Source of the DNA: Microcoleus sp. FACHB-672
Lineage (GTDB): Bacteria > Cyanobacteriota > Cyanobacteriia > Cyanobacteriales > Oscillatoriaceae
Length of the DNA: 64,000 nt
Assembly (NCBI RefSeq): GCF_014695725.1
Contig: NZ_JACJOU010000015.1
Coordinates: forward strand, 124,001-188,000
Direction of reading: 5' to 3'
In this document: positions 48,000 to 57,217 of the stretch, piece by piece
Position numbering within the stretch: position 1 is the stretch's first letter
Layout of the letters: every line of letters begins with the position of its first letter
Notes under the pieces: model-generated
What the model was told of the DNA's origin: nothing
What the model saw: the letters and a program-made list of their open reading frames with translations, nothing else
Databases searched by the model: none
Position numbers and translations under genes: made by a program

Positions 48000-48749
48000 T
48001 TAAACCGCTTGGAGAACTTGACTAAAGAGCTGCTTCACCTGAATCCAGGCGTCAGCAGCGGCAGTACGGTTGTAGCTAGCGCGGCGATCGCAGAAAAAAC
48101 CGTGTTCAGCGCCGTCGTAAATAAAGACGCGATGAGAGATGTGATGTTTCTGGAGTTCTGCCTCGATCTGCTCAACGGCGGAGGCGGGAATACTGGCATC
48201 CTGATTGCCAAAGAAGGCGTAGAGGGTGCCGGCAATCTCAGAAGTTCGTGCTAGGGTAGGTTGACCGCTGCCCGGAGTCCAAGTCGTGATGCCGGCACCG
48301 TAAAATGAAGCAGTCGCCTTCATCTCTGGCAAAGTGGCGGCGAGGTAGGCAACGTGACCACCAAAGCAGAAGCCTATGCAGCCAATAGCATCCCCTTTCA
48401 CGGAAGATTGGCTTTTGAGGTAGGCGATCGCAGCTTGGATATCACTCAGAAGCTCTGATGCCTTGGTTTGTTCTTTATAGCGCCGGCCCAGTTCTACGTC
48501 TTCGGCAGTGTAACCGATTTCAAAATCTGGGGCAAGACGCTGGTAAAGTGCCGGTGCTATGGCCACATAGCCTTCAGATGCAATCCGTTCTGTGACTTCT
48601 CGAATATGGGCATTCACCCCAAATATTTCTTGCAAAATGACAATGGCTGGGAAAGTCCCTTCGCCGACAGGATAGGCTATATATGAGGAAATTTGTAAAT
48701 CTCCATTAGGAACTTTAACGTGTTCGCAAGAAATCTCAAAGTTTGCCAT
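48000..48749 (-). CDS. Dienelactone hydrolase family protein
   Basis: Alpha/beta hydrolase of 249 residues from MANFEISCEHV; a start 48 bp upstream adds an unconvincing leader. The catalytic triad is visible: Cys in the nucleophile elbow GFCFGGH, Asp in GNQDASIP and His in GAEHGFF. The DLH feature LQEIFGVNAHIREVTERIASEGYVAIAPALY is present. Dienelactone hydrolases open lactone rings in chlorocatechol breakdown, but the cyanobacterial substrate is unknown. Cytoplasmic. It is divergent from the GntR regulator to the right, which may control it. Confidence 0.92.
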   Translation of the reverse strand: MANFEISCEHVKVPNGDLQISSYIAYPVGEGTFPAIVILQEIFGVNAHIREVTERIASEGYVAIAPALYQRLAPDFEIGYTAEDVELGRRYKEQTKASELLSDIQAAIAYLKSQSSVKGDAIGCIGFCFGGHVAYLAATLPEMKATASFYGAGITTWTPGSGQPTLARTSEIAGTLYAFFGNQDASIPASAVEQIEAELQKHHISHRVFIYDGAEHGFFCDRRASYNRTAAADAWIQVKQLFSQVLQAV

Positions 48750-48939
48750 CGTGATTGTCTTTAATGTTGTGGAACTGTCAACAATCCAGGTTTTCACATT
48801 TAGTGTCCACCGGCAAAGTTTATAGTAAAAAACATCGCCACTGAGACATTTAGACAGTTTTTGTTTGTTACAAAATCTAAAGAAACGTGCGGTTTTCTTT
48901 CCTTAATTTTTTGCCCTTAAGCGCCTCGGAGGTTCCGCG

Positions 48940-49926
48940 ATGGTTCAATTTCACATTCAACCAGACAGTGATATTCCCGCATCAACTCAGCTATTTAACC
49001 AGATCCGGTTTGCCATTGCCTCTAGGCAATTTCCGCCTGGACACCGGCTGCCAAGTACGCGAGCGCTGGCCATGCAGACCGGCCTGCACCGTAACACTAT
49101 CAGCAAAGTATATCGGCAATTAGAAGATATCGGCCTGGTTGACGCACAAGCCGGTTCTGGCATTTATGTCCGCGCTCAAGGTAGCGAACTCAGCGGTGCG
49201 CGTCTGCGATCTCCCATCTTGGAACAGCATCCCCAAGCTTACAAAGTTGTGCAGAAAGGTCTTGACGAGCTGCTTAACCAGGGTTGTTCACTTAATCAAG
49301 CCAGAGAGCTATTTCTTGCGGAAATTGACTGGCGGCTGCGCTGTAGTGCGCGGGTACTGGTAACGGCACCCGGTCAGGATATTGGTGTGGGAGAGTTGAT
49401 GACCCAGGAATTGGAGCAGGCGCTTCGCATACCTGTGCAATTGGTGCCAATGGAACAACTCAGTGATGCGTTGGATCAAGCTCACTCAGGTACAGTGGTA
49501 ACAAGCCGTTATTTTATTGGCGAAGCAGAAGCCACGGCGGCTCCTAAATCGGTTCGGGTTATCCCCATTGATATCTACAACTATGCCAAAGAAATTCACT
49601 TGGTAAGAAGTCTTCCCAAAGATACCTGCTTTGGAATTGTTAGTCTTAGTTCCGGTATTTTGCGAGCGGCTGAAGTGATTATTCACAGCTTGCGAGGAGA
49701 CGATCTACTGGTGATGACGGCTCAAACCGGCGACGCCTACAAATTAAATGCTTTGGTTCGCACGGCACGGACGATTATTTGCGATCAGGCGAGTGCCGGT
49801 GCTGTGAAAACTGCAATTACGGCGGCTAGAGACGATCTAATTCGTCCACCTCAAGTTGTTCCCTGTGAGAATTACATTGGGGCAGAATCAATTAGCCTAC
49901 TCAAGCGCGAACTAGGTTTAAGTTGA
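48940..49926 (+). CDS. GntR family transcriptional regulator
   Basis: 328 residues. The N-terminal winged helix (about 10-78) has FNQIRFAIASRQFPPGHRLPSTRALAMQTGLHRNTISKVYRQLEDIGLV, the GntR signature in pieces. The C-terminal 230 residues are an alpha/beta ligand domain (TAPGQDIGVGELMTQELEQ, VVTSRYFIGEAEATA, DDLLVMTAQTGDAYK) conserved in cyanobacteria. It lacks an aminotransferase domain. GGAGG (48928-48932) gives a clear ribosome site 7 bases before the ATG. The ligand is unknown. It stands 190 bp from the divergent dienelactone hydrolase start, so shared control is plausible. Confidence 0.92.
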   Translation: MVQFHIQPDSDIPASTQLFNQIRFAIASRQFPPGHRLPSTRALAMQTGLHRNTISKVYRQLEDIGLVDAQAGSGIYVRAQGSELSGARLRSPILEQHPQAYKVVQKGLDELLNQGCSLNQARELFLAEIDWRLRCSARVLVTAPGQDIGVGELMTQELEQALRIPVQLVPMEQLSDALDQAHSGTVVTSRYFIGEAEATAAPKSVRVIPIDIYNYAKEIHLVRSLPKDTCFGIVSLSSGILRAAEVIIHSLRGDDLLVMTAQTGDAYKLNALVRTARTIICDQASAGAVKTAITAARDDLIRPPQVVPCENYIGAESISLLKRELGLS

Positions 49927-49944
49927 GTGTATTTTTTCTTAAAT

Positions 49945-49991
49945 GCGGTTGCCTTTTATCCTCGGCCAAGTGAAGGACAAAGGGCAACCGC
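49945..49991. terminator. Long hairpin terminator between convergent genes
   Basis: GCGGTTGCCTTT (49945-49956) pairs with AAAGGGCAACCGC (49979-49991) with one bulged G, plus inner TCCT/AGGA. A T-run follows about 15 bases later. It separates gntR and the MBL gene, whose stop lies 17 bp beyond. Confidence 0.7.
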
Positions 49992-50007
49992 TCGGGGATA
50001 ATAATTT

Positions 50008-50907
50008 TTAAATAACCTGAAGAATCATCCCTTCACGGGCCAGAAATCCTTTAGGAAAAGCCTCTTTAACATCCGCTTCGACATTATCTAAGAAATCATC
50101 ATCATGAGCCGGATCATGATGAAAGATCACTAAATTTTTAACGTCGGCAGCTTTCGCTAATTCTACTCCTACCTGCCATGTTGAGTGCCCCCAGCCAACT
50201 TTCGGTGTTTTCGGGTGATGGTACTCTTCGTCTGTATAGGTGGCATCGTAAATAAAATAATCGGCTTCACGGGCTAAATGCAGAACATTTTCATCTAAGC
50301 GATCTGGAAAATGTTCTGTATCGGTGCAGTAAACGGCGCTGTGTCCCTGCCAAGTCACGCGATACCCAATCGCAGTGCTGGGGTGGTTGAGGTGAACTGT
50401 CTCAATTGTGATATCGTCTAGGGTGACGACATCCCCAGGATGAAGGTCATAAAACTTCATCTCTGAGCGCATTCCCTGAAGCGGAATGGGAAAGTTGGGA
50501 TGGAGCATTTGGTCAGATAGACGCTGTTTTAAAGTTGCGCCGTTGGGGGCGACTGCGCCGTAAATATGGAAGCAATTGCCTGGAACAAAGGCGGGGATAA
50601 AAAAGGGAAATCCTTGAATGTGATCCCAGTGAGAGTGGCTAAAAAATATATAAGCTTCAACCGGCATCTGCGGCAGCAAGGTTTTTCCCAACACTCGCAA
50701 GCCGGTGCCGCCATCAAAAATCAGACGTTTACCCGCCACCTGCATTTCCACACAGGAAGTATTGCCACCATAACGAACCGTTTCTTTACCGGGTGTGGCA
50801 ATACTGCCACGCACACCCCAGAACTGGACAACAAAATCGGAGTAAGGGCTGGTTTGCATACTGGCTTTCCCATCAAAAGGCTGCGGATACAGATGAAAAT
50901 CAGGCAT
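50008..50907 (-). CDS. MBL-fold metal-dependent hydrolase
   Basis: 299 residues (or 283 from an internal MQTSPYSDF). The metallo-beta-lactamase zinc motif HSHWDH is at 91-96, with later His in HLNHPSTA, Asp in CTDTEH and HHDPAHDD. The start of the domain (VQFWGVRGSIATPGKETVRYGGNTSCVE) is typical of a PhnP/RNase Z-like MBL group common in bacteria. Substrate unknown, possibly a phosphodiester. Its start is 23 bp after the panD stop, so the two are probably co-transcribed. Confidence 0.88.
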   Translation of the reverse strand: MPDFHLYPQPFDGKASMQTSPYSDFVVQFWGVRGSIATPGKETVRYGGNTSCVEMQVAGKRLIFDGGTGLRVLGKTLLPQMPVEAYIFFSHSHWDHIQGFPFFIPAFVPGNCFHIYGAVAPNGATLKQRLSDQMLHPNFPIPLQGMRSEMKFYDLHPGDVVTLDDITIETVHLNHPSTAIGYRVTWQGHSAVYCTDTEHFPDRLDENVLHLAREADYFIYDATYTDEEYHHPKTPKVGWGHSTWQVGVELAKAADVKNLVIFHHDPAHDDDFLDNVEADVKEAFPKGFLAREGMILQVI

Positions 50908-50930
50908 CTTCAGGCATCTTTAAGATTAGG

Positions 50931-51314
50931 TTAGCCTTGGATTTGAAGTTCATTGTAACGGCTAATTTTTACAGATCGGTTACGCTCGTCCACTAGCACC
51001 ACTGTGGGCGAATGGTCTTTGAGTTGTTCTGGGGTGAATTGCGCGTAGGTCATTATAATCAGGCGATCGCCTTTCATCCCCAAACGCGCCGCCGCCCCAT
51101 TGAGTTCGATTGCCCCTGAATCAGCCGGTGCCGCAATTGCATAAGTAATTAGCCGCTCCCCGTTGGCCACGTTAACCACTTGCACCTGCTCGTAGGGTAA
51201 AATGCCGGCTGCATCTAATAAAGTTTGATCGATACTGATACTGCCGATGTAGTCTAGATTGGCAGATGTGAGTGTGCAATGATGAATTTTGGCCAAAAGG
51301 AGCGTTCGCTGCAT
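50931..51314 (-). CDS. panD: Aspartate 1-decarboxylase (proenzyme)
   Basis: Converts aspartate into beta-alanine for pantothenate and CoA. The 127-residue proenzyme cleaves itself between Gly24 and Ser25 (YIGSISID), leaving the pyruvoyl group. Other family features are [15 protein letters not shown] at the start, [12 protein letters not shown] and IIMTYAQF. Length and order fit the usual enzyme. First gene of a panD-MBL pair. Confidence 0.96.
   Translation of the reverse strand: MQRTLLLAKIHHCTLTSANLDYIGSISIDQTLLDAAGILPYEQVQVVNVANGERLITYAIAAPADSGAIELNGAAARLGMKGDRLIIMTYAQFTPEQLKDHSPTVVLVDERNRSVKISRYNELQIQG
51063..51070. other. HIP1 octamer GCGATCGC (one of several)
   Basis: The palindrome typical of many cyanobacterial genomes. 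I also saw it at 10953, 22961, 25937, 27979, 44901, 48084 and 48424. My listing may be incomplete. Confidence 0.85.
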
Positions 51315-51989
51315 GATGATCTCAAAGTAGTCACCTTCGGCTAAAAACCAACCCTACCGTTCGCGCATAAAATAAATTTATTGTCAAGCACAAACTTTCC
51401 TTTCTAAGATAACCCATCTACAGCGGCTAGTGCTAGATTTTGCCAGAACCCGCCCTAACTGCCGGTTTAGAAAGTGGGGTTTGCCGGCTCTTGTGTTTTC
51501 AAAAGCACGCTTGATCTCCAGGTTTTGTTGCCGCACCCCCTAAAGACGTTTTAGGCAACGTCTTTAAAACTGGCAGATTCGATTGGTTTTTCCCAAAGAT
51601 TGTTAGAAGTCTTTATGGGTTCTATCAAAATTTACAACATACTAGCCACATTCTCGTAGCCTTTCTATTTTTTTAGGGAAAAATTTTGGGAAAGCTACTA
51701 ATAGTTAAAATTATATATCCAAGGTTTCTGATTGACAAGTTTACTGCCTCTAAAGCTTGTGGAACTTTGAATAAAATGCAAATCTACAGCAAAGGCAGAG
51801 AAATGCGATTGGAGAGAGCCGCCACATTGAGCAGCATTAGTCAATGTTTTTACCCATTTTTACTACGGATTCAGCCGAGGGCGACTTTTTCGGTCGAGTT
51901 TCTACAGCCAAATGTTTTACGATGGTCGCACTGGTCTGGCCCAGTGCGCTAAATTGCCGGGGCGAGGGTTGGCTCACCCCGCTTCAACT
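51315..51989. other. Intergenic region between ppa and panD
   Basis: About 675 bp, no supported gene. It includes the panD promoter region. One perfect 9-bp inverted repeat, AAAGACGTT/AACGTCTTT, lies at 51542-51550 and 51557-51565 with a 6-base loop and no T-run; it could be an operator or part of a small RNA. Confidence 0.5.
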
Positions 51990-52502
51990 TCATTTACTCG
52001 CAGCTTTAATGCATTTCTCTACGAGAGGCATGACTTGATCGACATCCTGCCAACCCTGAATTTCTGTTACCTTCTTTTCCAAGTTTTTGTAGGTTTTGAA
52101 AAATTCAGCAATTTCATCTAGGCGGTGGGGTGCCACATCTTGAAGGCTTTTGATGTGAGAGTAGCGCGGATCTTTGTCGGGAACGCAGAGAATTTTTTCG
52201 TCGTGATCGCCGCCGTCGATCATCAGCAGCATTCCAATGGGCCGCGCTGCAATGACACATCCCGGAAAGGTTGGCTGATCGATTAATACCATGCCATCGA
52301 GGGGATCGCCGTCATCGGCTAGGGTGTTGGGCACAAAACCATAGTCGTAGGGATACTGAACGGAAGAATAGAGTACCCGGTCTAGGGCAAAGGCTTGCAA
52401 GTCCTTGTCAAACTCATACTTGTTTTTGCTGCCGGCGGGAATTTCAACCAGAACGTTGATTAGGCCCGGTTTTGGTTGAGCAGGAATGCGCGATAAATCC
52501 AC
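51990..52502 (-). CDS. ppa: Inorganic pyrophosphatase
   Basis: Class I soluble pyrophosphatase, 170 residues; splits the PPi released by biosynthetic reactions. Conserved residues are in [26 protein letters not shown] and [12 protein letters not shown] (metal-binding Asp cluster), then [16 protein letters not shown]. Length is as in other cyanobacteria. Monocistronic; no clear hairpin immediately after the stop. Confidence 0.97.
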   Translation of the reverse strand: MDLSRIPAQPKPGLINVLVEIPAGSKNKYEFDKDLQAFALDRVLYSSVQYPYDYGFVPNTLADDGDPLDGMVLIDQPTFPGCVIAARPIGMLLMIDGGDHDEKILCVPDKDPRYSHIKSLQDVAPHRLDEIAEFFKTYKNLEKKVTEIQGWQDVDQVMPLVEKCIKAASK

Positions 52503-52680
52503 AATGGTTCTCCAAGCTAATAGCGGCTAAGGGGTGCCGTTCCAAGCTCATTCTCAGGCGCTTTGTTGCACCGAGAGCGTTCAGCCGTCCCCCGAATAGC
52601 ATTTTAGGGGAAGACGGTGTGTGCAAACTCCTTAACCGGCTTAAATATCTTGCTGGACGAGACAGATGGCAGGATCAGGC

Positions 52681-52872
52681 TCAATCTTGAGACACTTGCA
52701 GCAGATAGGGGGCCGGTTGCAGCACTTCGGCTTTGCTCGAAGAATAATGGGCGATGATAAATAGGGGTAAAGTCAGGGTTAAGACAGCAATTAAGGTTCC
52801 CACGAAGTCTGCCAGCTTATGAGGAGGCGGGTCAGCACTATTAGCAGGGTCACTACCTGAGTCCATGATCAA
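52681..52872 (-). CDS. Small single-pass membrane protein
   Basis: 63 residues, or 61 from the second Met (MDSGSDPAN). The N-terminus is short and Pro-rich. One TM helix (KLADFVGTLIAVLTLTLPLFIIAHYSS) follows, then a short tail. I recall the DFVGT...LTLTLP...IAHYSS pattern as conserved across cyanobacteria. Function unknown; possibly a thylakoid or plasma-membrane small subunit. Confidence 0.65.
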   Translation of the reverse strand: MIMDSGSDPANSADPPPHKLADFVGTLIAVLTLTLPLFIIAHYSSSKAEVLQPAPYLLQVSQD

Positions 52873-53136
52873 AAGAATGTTATCAACCAGTTACAGCAAA
52901 TTCACGTAGAGGATATCGATGTACCCTCTAAGCTTTATTGTAACGATTTACCGCAGAAGGACTGTCTTCTACTCAACAATCTCAAGTAAATCTTCACAGG
53001 TGTAATGGCATGGCTGGTTGAGAGTGATCCTGGCCTTAGTGCCGGCGCTGCGGTGTTCTGGCAGGGGCTAACAGACGGTAAAAACCCGCTTTTGACGCTG
53101 TTTGCCTTTTTTGCGCCAAAGTCAGTGATTTAAGGT

Positions 53137-54066
53137 TTAACTGAGCGTCCAAGCCCCGTCCCAGTCCTCTGGAGGCGGTGATTTGATCCAGTGCTGGCAG
53201 CGCTTTAGCTGGATAGCTGCCGCTTTGTCGCTGCTGTCAATTTCCATAACGGTGGCAAATTCGCCCATCGCAATGGCAAACTTACGCTTGAGGTAATACT
53301 CGCGCCCTTTATAGTAGTGATCCAGTACCTTTTGCTTCTGTTCGGAAATGGATTGAGAGCGCAGCCCCAGTAGTTCATACACCGCAACTGCACGATGGTT
53401 TCCTTGCACGCGAATTGAGTCAAGTTCTCGAACCCAAACGCGCTCCGTACAGCGTTGATAAGTGTTTTCACTGATGACAATACTGCAGCCATATTGCTTA
53501 CAAACGCCTTCCAAGCGATAACCGAGATGGACGCCGGCACCAATGGCCATAAAATCCATGCCTCGGTTGGCCACAAGGTTGCTGCTGAAGACCTTGTCAG
53601 TATTAATGCCAATGCCAATTTTGACGATAGGCTTGTTGACGGCTTCTCGACCGGCATTGAATTCGGCCAAATACTGATTCATATCCAGGGCGGTTTGCAC
53701 AGCACACCAAGCATGATCGTCTAAGGGTTCGGGAGATCCAAAGACAACGAGAATGCGATTGCCAATGCAGGCTGAATTGATCTGTTGCTTAAGGGCTTGC
53801 TTGTACTTAAAAACTGCATCCCCCATTGCTTCAAAATATTTGTTGAGCAAGCTGCTCATCTCTTCATGCTCTATGCTGCCGGCCAGGTTGGAGTAGCCGC
53901 TAATATCAGAGAATAAAATTGAAACATCTTTGTGTTCGCCAAGGGTTTCTGACGGCGTTACCTGTGCAAACGGCATAGAATTTTCGCCTGCCAAGGTTGG
54001 ATCGAAATTCGCCTGGGGAGAAGCCGTTTTGTCAGAGTAGTTGGCAGACGGACTACCTAATTCCAT
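53137..54066 (-). CDS. Class III cyclase homologue lacking catalytic residues (pseudo-cyclase)
   Basis: 309 residues: short disordered N-terminus, cyclase-fold domain (about 45-205), and a TPR-like C-terminus (YKGREYYLKRKFAIAMGEFATVMEID) closely matching the C-terminus of the upstream cyclase. Aligned with it, only the first metal Asp is kept (Asp54, FSDIS). The substrate Lys is Ala99, the second metal Asp is Asn103 (IGNRIL for IGDAIM), the substrate Thr is Met173, and the transition-state Asn is His180. There is a 5-residue insertion before the metal site. It is therefore unlikely to make cAMP. It follows cyaB by 112 bp on the same strand and may regulate it as a heterodimer partner. GAF and PAS domains are absent. 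Confidence 0.85.
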   Translation of the reverse strand: MELGSPSANYSDKTASPQANFDPTLAGENSMPFAQVTPSETLGEHKDVSILFSDISGYSNLAGSIEHEEMSSLLNKYFEAMGDAVFKYKQALKQQINSACIGNRILVVFGSPEPLDDHAWCAVQTALDMNQYLAEFNAGREAVNKPIVKIGIGINTDKVFSSNLVANRGMDFMAIGAGVHLGYRLEGVCKQYGCSIVISENTYQRCTERVWVRELDSIRVQGNHRAVAVYELLGLRSQSISEQKQKVLDHYYKGREYYLKRKFAIAMGEFATVMEIDSSDKAAAIQLKRCQHWIKSPPPEDWDGAWTLS

Positions 54067-54178
54067 ATTCCATAAAAAAACGTAAACCTACTTAAAACTG
54101 AGAAGTCACAATTCTGGAGCCAAAATTTTTCGATTGATCGATTTCAGCTCCTCAACTGCGATCTCTGCGACCAGAATA

Positions 54179-56824
54179 CTATTTTTCTGTAAGTTTCCAG
54201 ACACCATCCCAATTATCGGCGGGTGGTTCGATCAGAAAATGATTGCAACGTTCGATGTGTAATTCAGCGGCTTTGTTTTTCGGATCGATTTCCAGAACTT
54301 GACCGAACTCAGCCAAAGCTTGAGCAAACCGGCGACTGCGGTAATACTGTCGTCCTTGTTCGTAATGTTCCATTATTGCCAGCTTTTTGGGTTCAATGTC
54401 CTCGCAGCGCAGTCCCACGAGTTCATAGATTTTCACCGGCTCGTTTTTTCCTTTAACTGTAATATAGTCCAGTTCCCTGACATAAAGCCGATCGGCACAA
54501 GGCAGATAGGTTTTTTCACTGATGACGATATCAGTGCCGTACATTTTGCTAGTTCCTTCCAAGCGAGATCCCAAGTTCACCCCATCTCCAATCGAGGTGA
54601 GTTCCATCCGCTTGCTCGAACCGATATTGCCACTCACCACTTCATCCGAGTGAATGCCAATTCCAATGCTAATCGGTGCCTTACCATTTTCGACGCGTTC
54701 CTCATTGAATTTTATCAGCCGGGAGCGCATCTCAATTGCCGTTTGCACGGCACACCAGGCGTGATCCGCCAGGGGTAAGGGCGATCCAAACACTGCCATG
54801 ATCGCGTCACCGATGTATTTATCGAGGGTGCCTTTGTATTTAAAGACGGCATCAACCATCGATTCAAAATATTCGTTGAGCATCGCCACGACTTGTTCGG
54901 CTTCCATGCCTTCGGTCAAGGTGGTGTAGCTGCGAATATCTGAAAATAAAACGGAAACTTCTTTGCGTTTGCCACCGAGTCCGGTGTCGCCACTTGCGAG
55001 CAACTGTTCAGCCACTTCTTGGGTCATGTAGCGATACATGGTACTCTTGAGCCGTTTTTCATCGCTAATGTCGTCCATGACCACCAAAGCACCATTGACG
55101 ATGTTGGCGTCAACTGCACTTGCCATTGTACTGATTGTCAGATTAATACTGTGTTGTTCTTTTCCTTGGGAAAGTAAAGTTTGCTCTGGGTAATATTGCT
55201 GCCGGGATTTTTCATCCTTGGCTTCTAACGCCGCTGTGAACCACTTGGAGAAGTCTGCCTCTTCAATTTTGATGACATCAATAACGTATTGACCTTCAAT
55301 CCGATCAGTTTCTTGTAAGCCCAACAGTTTCTTGGCACTTTCATTCGCTGCAATAATGTGCCCGCTTCTGTCGGTGGAAATGATGCCATTAGAAATGCTG
55401 CGGAGAATATCTCGCTGCATTTGTTCTTGTTGCTTGACTGTGGCGAAGAGGGAGGCATTTTGTAAGGCGACGCCGGCTTGAATATTAAATGCGTGCATGA
55501 ATTCCATGTCGCCGCGATTAAAACTTGCCCTCCAGCATTCAGGTGCATTTGGCCAGTCTTCGGGATTGTAGGGGGGATACTCTCCTTGTTTTTTCTTATT
55601 AATTAATTGTGTGACTCCGATCAACTCGTGATCTGCGTTGTACACCGGCATACACAACATACTGCAAGTGCGGTATCGAGTTGTTTGGTCTGTTTTTTTA
55701 GCTTGTTCAGCGCCGGCATGATCGTACAAGTCAAAGCTAATTAAAAGGGGTTCTCCCGATTCTGCAACTTGGCCGGCAAACCCTGCGGTCCTCGGAATCC
55801 GCATTTCTTTTAAAGAGCCGTTAATCGGGATTTTTGTCCACAGCTCGTTTTTTTCTTTATCTAACAGCCACAATGTGCTGCGATCAGCGTTCATCAGTTT
55901 CTTCGCCTCATCCATCACTTTGGTGAGGGTATCTTCGAGATCCAAACTGCTTTGGCTCAGAGATTGTGTGGCGTTGATCAACGCTGAAGCCGCACGCTGT
56001 TTTTGAGTTGCTTTATAAAACGAACGGGACGACTCTAGAATCAATCGAATTGAAGGGGCAAAGTCTGCAAATACCTCTTCATCAACCTCAGTAAATCCTT
56101 TTGTATCGATTCTGTCAGCTAAAGGATCGCCGGGATCGTGAAGTTTTTTCAGCTTGTTAAGCAATTGCACAACGGCGACGATATCTCCTTGTTCGCTTAA
56201 CAAGGGTAGACATAGCATCGTGTAGGTGCGGTATCCTGTTTTTTTGTAAGTTTTCTTCGATTCAGCGGAGCGCGGATCGTCAAAGAAATCGAAAGGAATA
56301 TTAACAACTTTTTTAAAAGTAGCCGATTCGCCGGCGATTCCCTTATCTGCTGGAATCCGGATTTCTAGGGTTCCACCCCCCTCACCTTTCGCGACGATCG
56401 ACCAAAGTTCGTTTTTTTCTTCATCTAGTAAAAAAATAGTCGTTCGATCCGCACCGAGAAGTTCGCCCGTTTTTAACGTAATCGAGCGCAGCATCTCATC
56501 TAGAATCGCATCAAAGCCTTGGCTGTCAAGCATACTGTCCAACATAGACAGGGTTTGATTGACAACCTTGAGTTTGTCCTCTACTTCAGTGACAACTTGT
56601 TTAAAGTTTTCCTGATTGAGGGTGGAAAGGTAAGACGTGAAAGTTCCTTGCGATCGGCTGAGCGCACCGCCTTGCGACTCGGTGTTAGATGAACTGGTAG
56701 ATGCACTGACGGGGGATGCGGATTTATTAGGAGGATTTTTTTTACCCTCTACTTGGGCTGTGACATCAATGACTGCGCCGTTTTGATGATCCCAAGTATT
56801 TGATTTTGGAGATGCAGCTGTCAT
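54179..56824 (-). CDS. GAF-GAF-PAS class III adenylate cyclase (CyaB-type)
   Basis: 881 residues with the architecture of Anabaena CyaB1/CyaB2: N-terminal disordered lead, GAF-A (about 101-270), GAF-B (about 295-462), PAS (about 470-590), cyclase catalytic domain (about 620-800), and a TPR-like tail. Both GAFs carry the cNMP-GAF type residues (TLWLLDKEKNELWTKI). Catalytic residues are complete: Asp629 (FSDIRSY), Lys669 and Asp673 (LDKYIGDA), Thr743 (ELTSIGDGVN), Asn750 and Arg754. Lys/Thr indicates ATP as substrate. In Anabaena the GAF domains bind cAMP and give positive feedback. Soluble. It is followed by the pseudo-cyclase. Confidence 0.93.
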   Translation of the reverse strand: MTAASPKSNTWDHQNGAVIDVTAQVEGKKNPPNKSASPVSASTSSSNTESQGGALSRSQGTFTSYLSTLNQENFKQVVTEVEDKLKVVNQTLSMLDSMLDSQGFDAILDEMLRSITLKTGELLGADRTTIFLLDEEKNELWSIVAKGEGGGTLEIRIPADKGIAGESATFKKVVNIPFDFFDDPRSAESKKTYKKTGYRTYTMLCLPLLSEQGDIVAVVQLLNKLKKLHDPGDPLADRIDTKGFTEVDEEVFADFAPSIRLILESSRSFYKATQKQRAASALINATQSLSQSSLDLEDTLTKVMDEAKKLMNADRSTLWLLDKEKNELWTKIPINGSLKEMRIPRTAGFAGQVAESGEPLLISFDLYDHAGAEQAKKTDQTTRYRTCSMLCMPVYNADHELIGVTQLINKKKQGEYPPYNPEDWPNAPECWRASFNRGDMEFMHAFNIQAGVALQNASLFATVKQQEQMQRDILRSISNGIISTDRSGHIIAANESAKKLLGLQETDRIEGQYVIDVIKIEEADFSKWFTAALEAKDEKSRQQYYPEQTLLSQGKEQHSINLTISTMASAVDANIVNGALVVMDDISDEKRLKSTMYRYMTQEVAEQLLASGDTGLGGKRKEVSVLFSDIRSYTTLTEGMEAEQVVAMLNEYFESMVDAVFKYKGTLDKYIGDAIMAVFGSPLPLADHAWCAVQTAIEMRSRLIKFNEERVENGKAPISIGIGIHSDEVVSGNIGSSKRMELTSIGDGVNLGSRLEGTSKMYGTDIVISEKTYLPCADRLYVRELDYITVKGKNEPVKIYELVGLRCEDIEPKKLAIMEHYEQGRQYYRSRRFAQALAEFGQVLEIDPKNKAAELHIERCNHFLIEPPADNWDGVWKLTEK

Positions 56825-57217
56825 AGCTCTTTACTCTTAAAAAGATGCCTGGAGTTAGAGAACGACTTTGACTGTGTAAGTATTCTGCCAATACCGCCTG
56901 ACGGGTAGGTTTTACCGAGCAAGCAGATCCAAGACTACTCCCCCAGTTTACTCGGTCGTTGAGAATTGGATGATAGATGACGATGTTGTTAAAGTGATAG
57001 CACGTTTTGCCAGATAAAAGTGTGTGATTTCGACACTAAAGCTGACTCGCATTAGACTTTCAATCATGATTTTGGCATTCTAAAGGGAATTATGTGTGTT
57101 AATTTCTACCAAGTATTTCCTTTATGAGAGTTTTGGCAATATCTAAACGGGGCATTGGCAACACTAGGTCGTTTAGGCCGGCGATCCATGACTGGTCAAA
57201 TCTATCACACCGTAAGT
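56825..57217. other. Intergenic region upstream of the cyaB-type gene
   Basis: About 390 bp between recN and the cyclase gene, with no ORF or RNA gene recognised. It should hold the cyclase promoter and any recN terminator. Confidence 0.5.
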
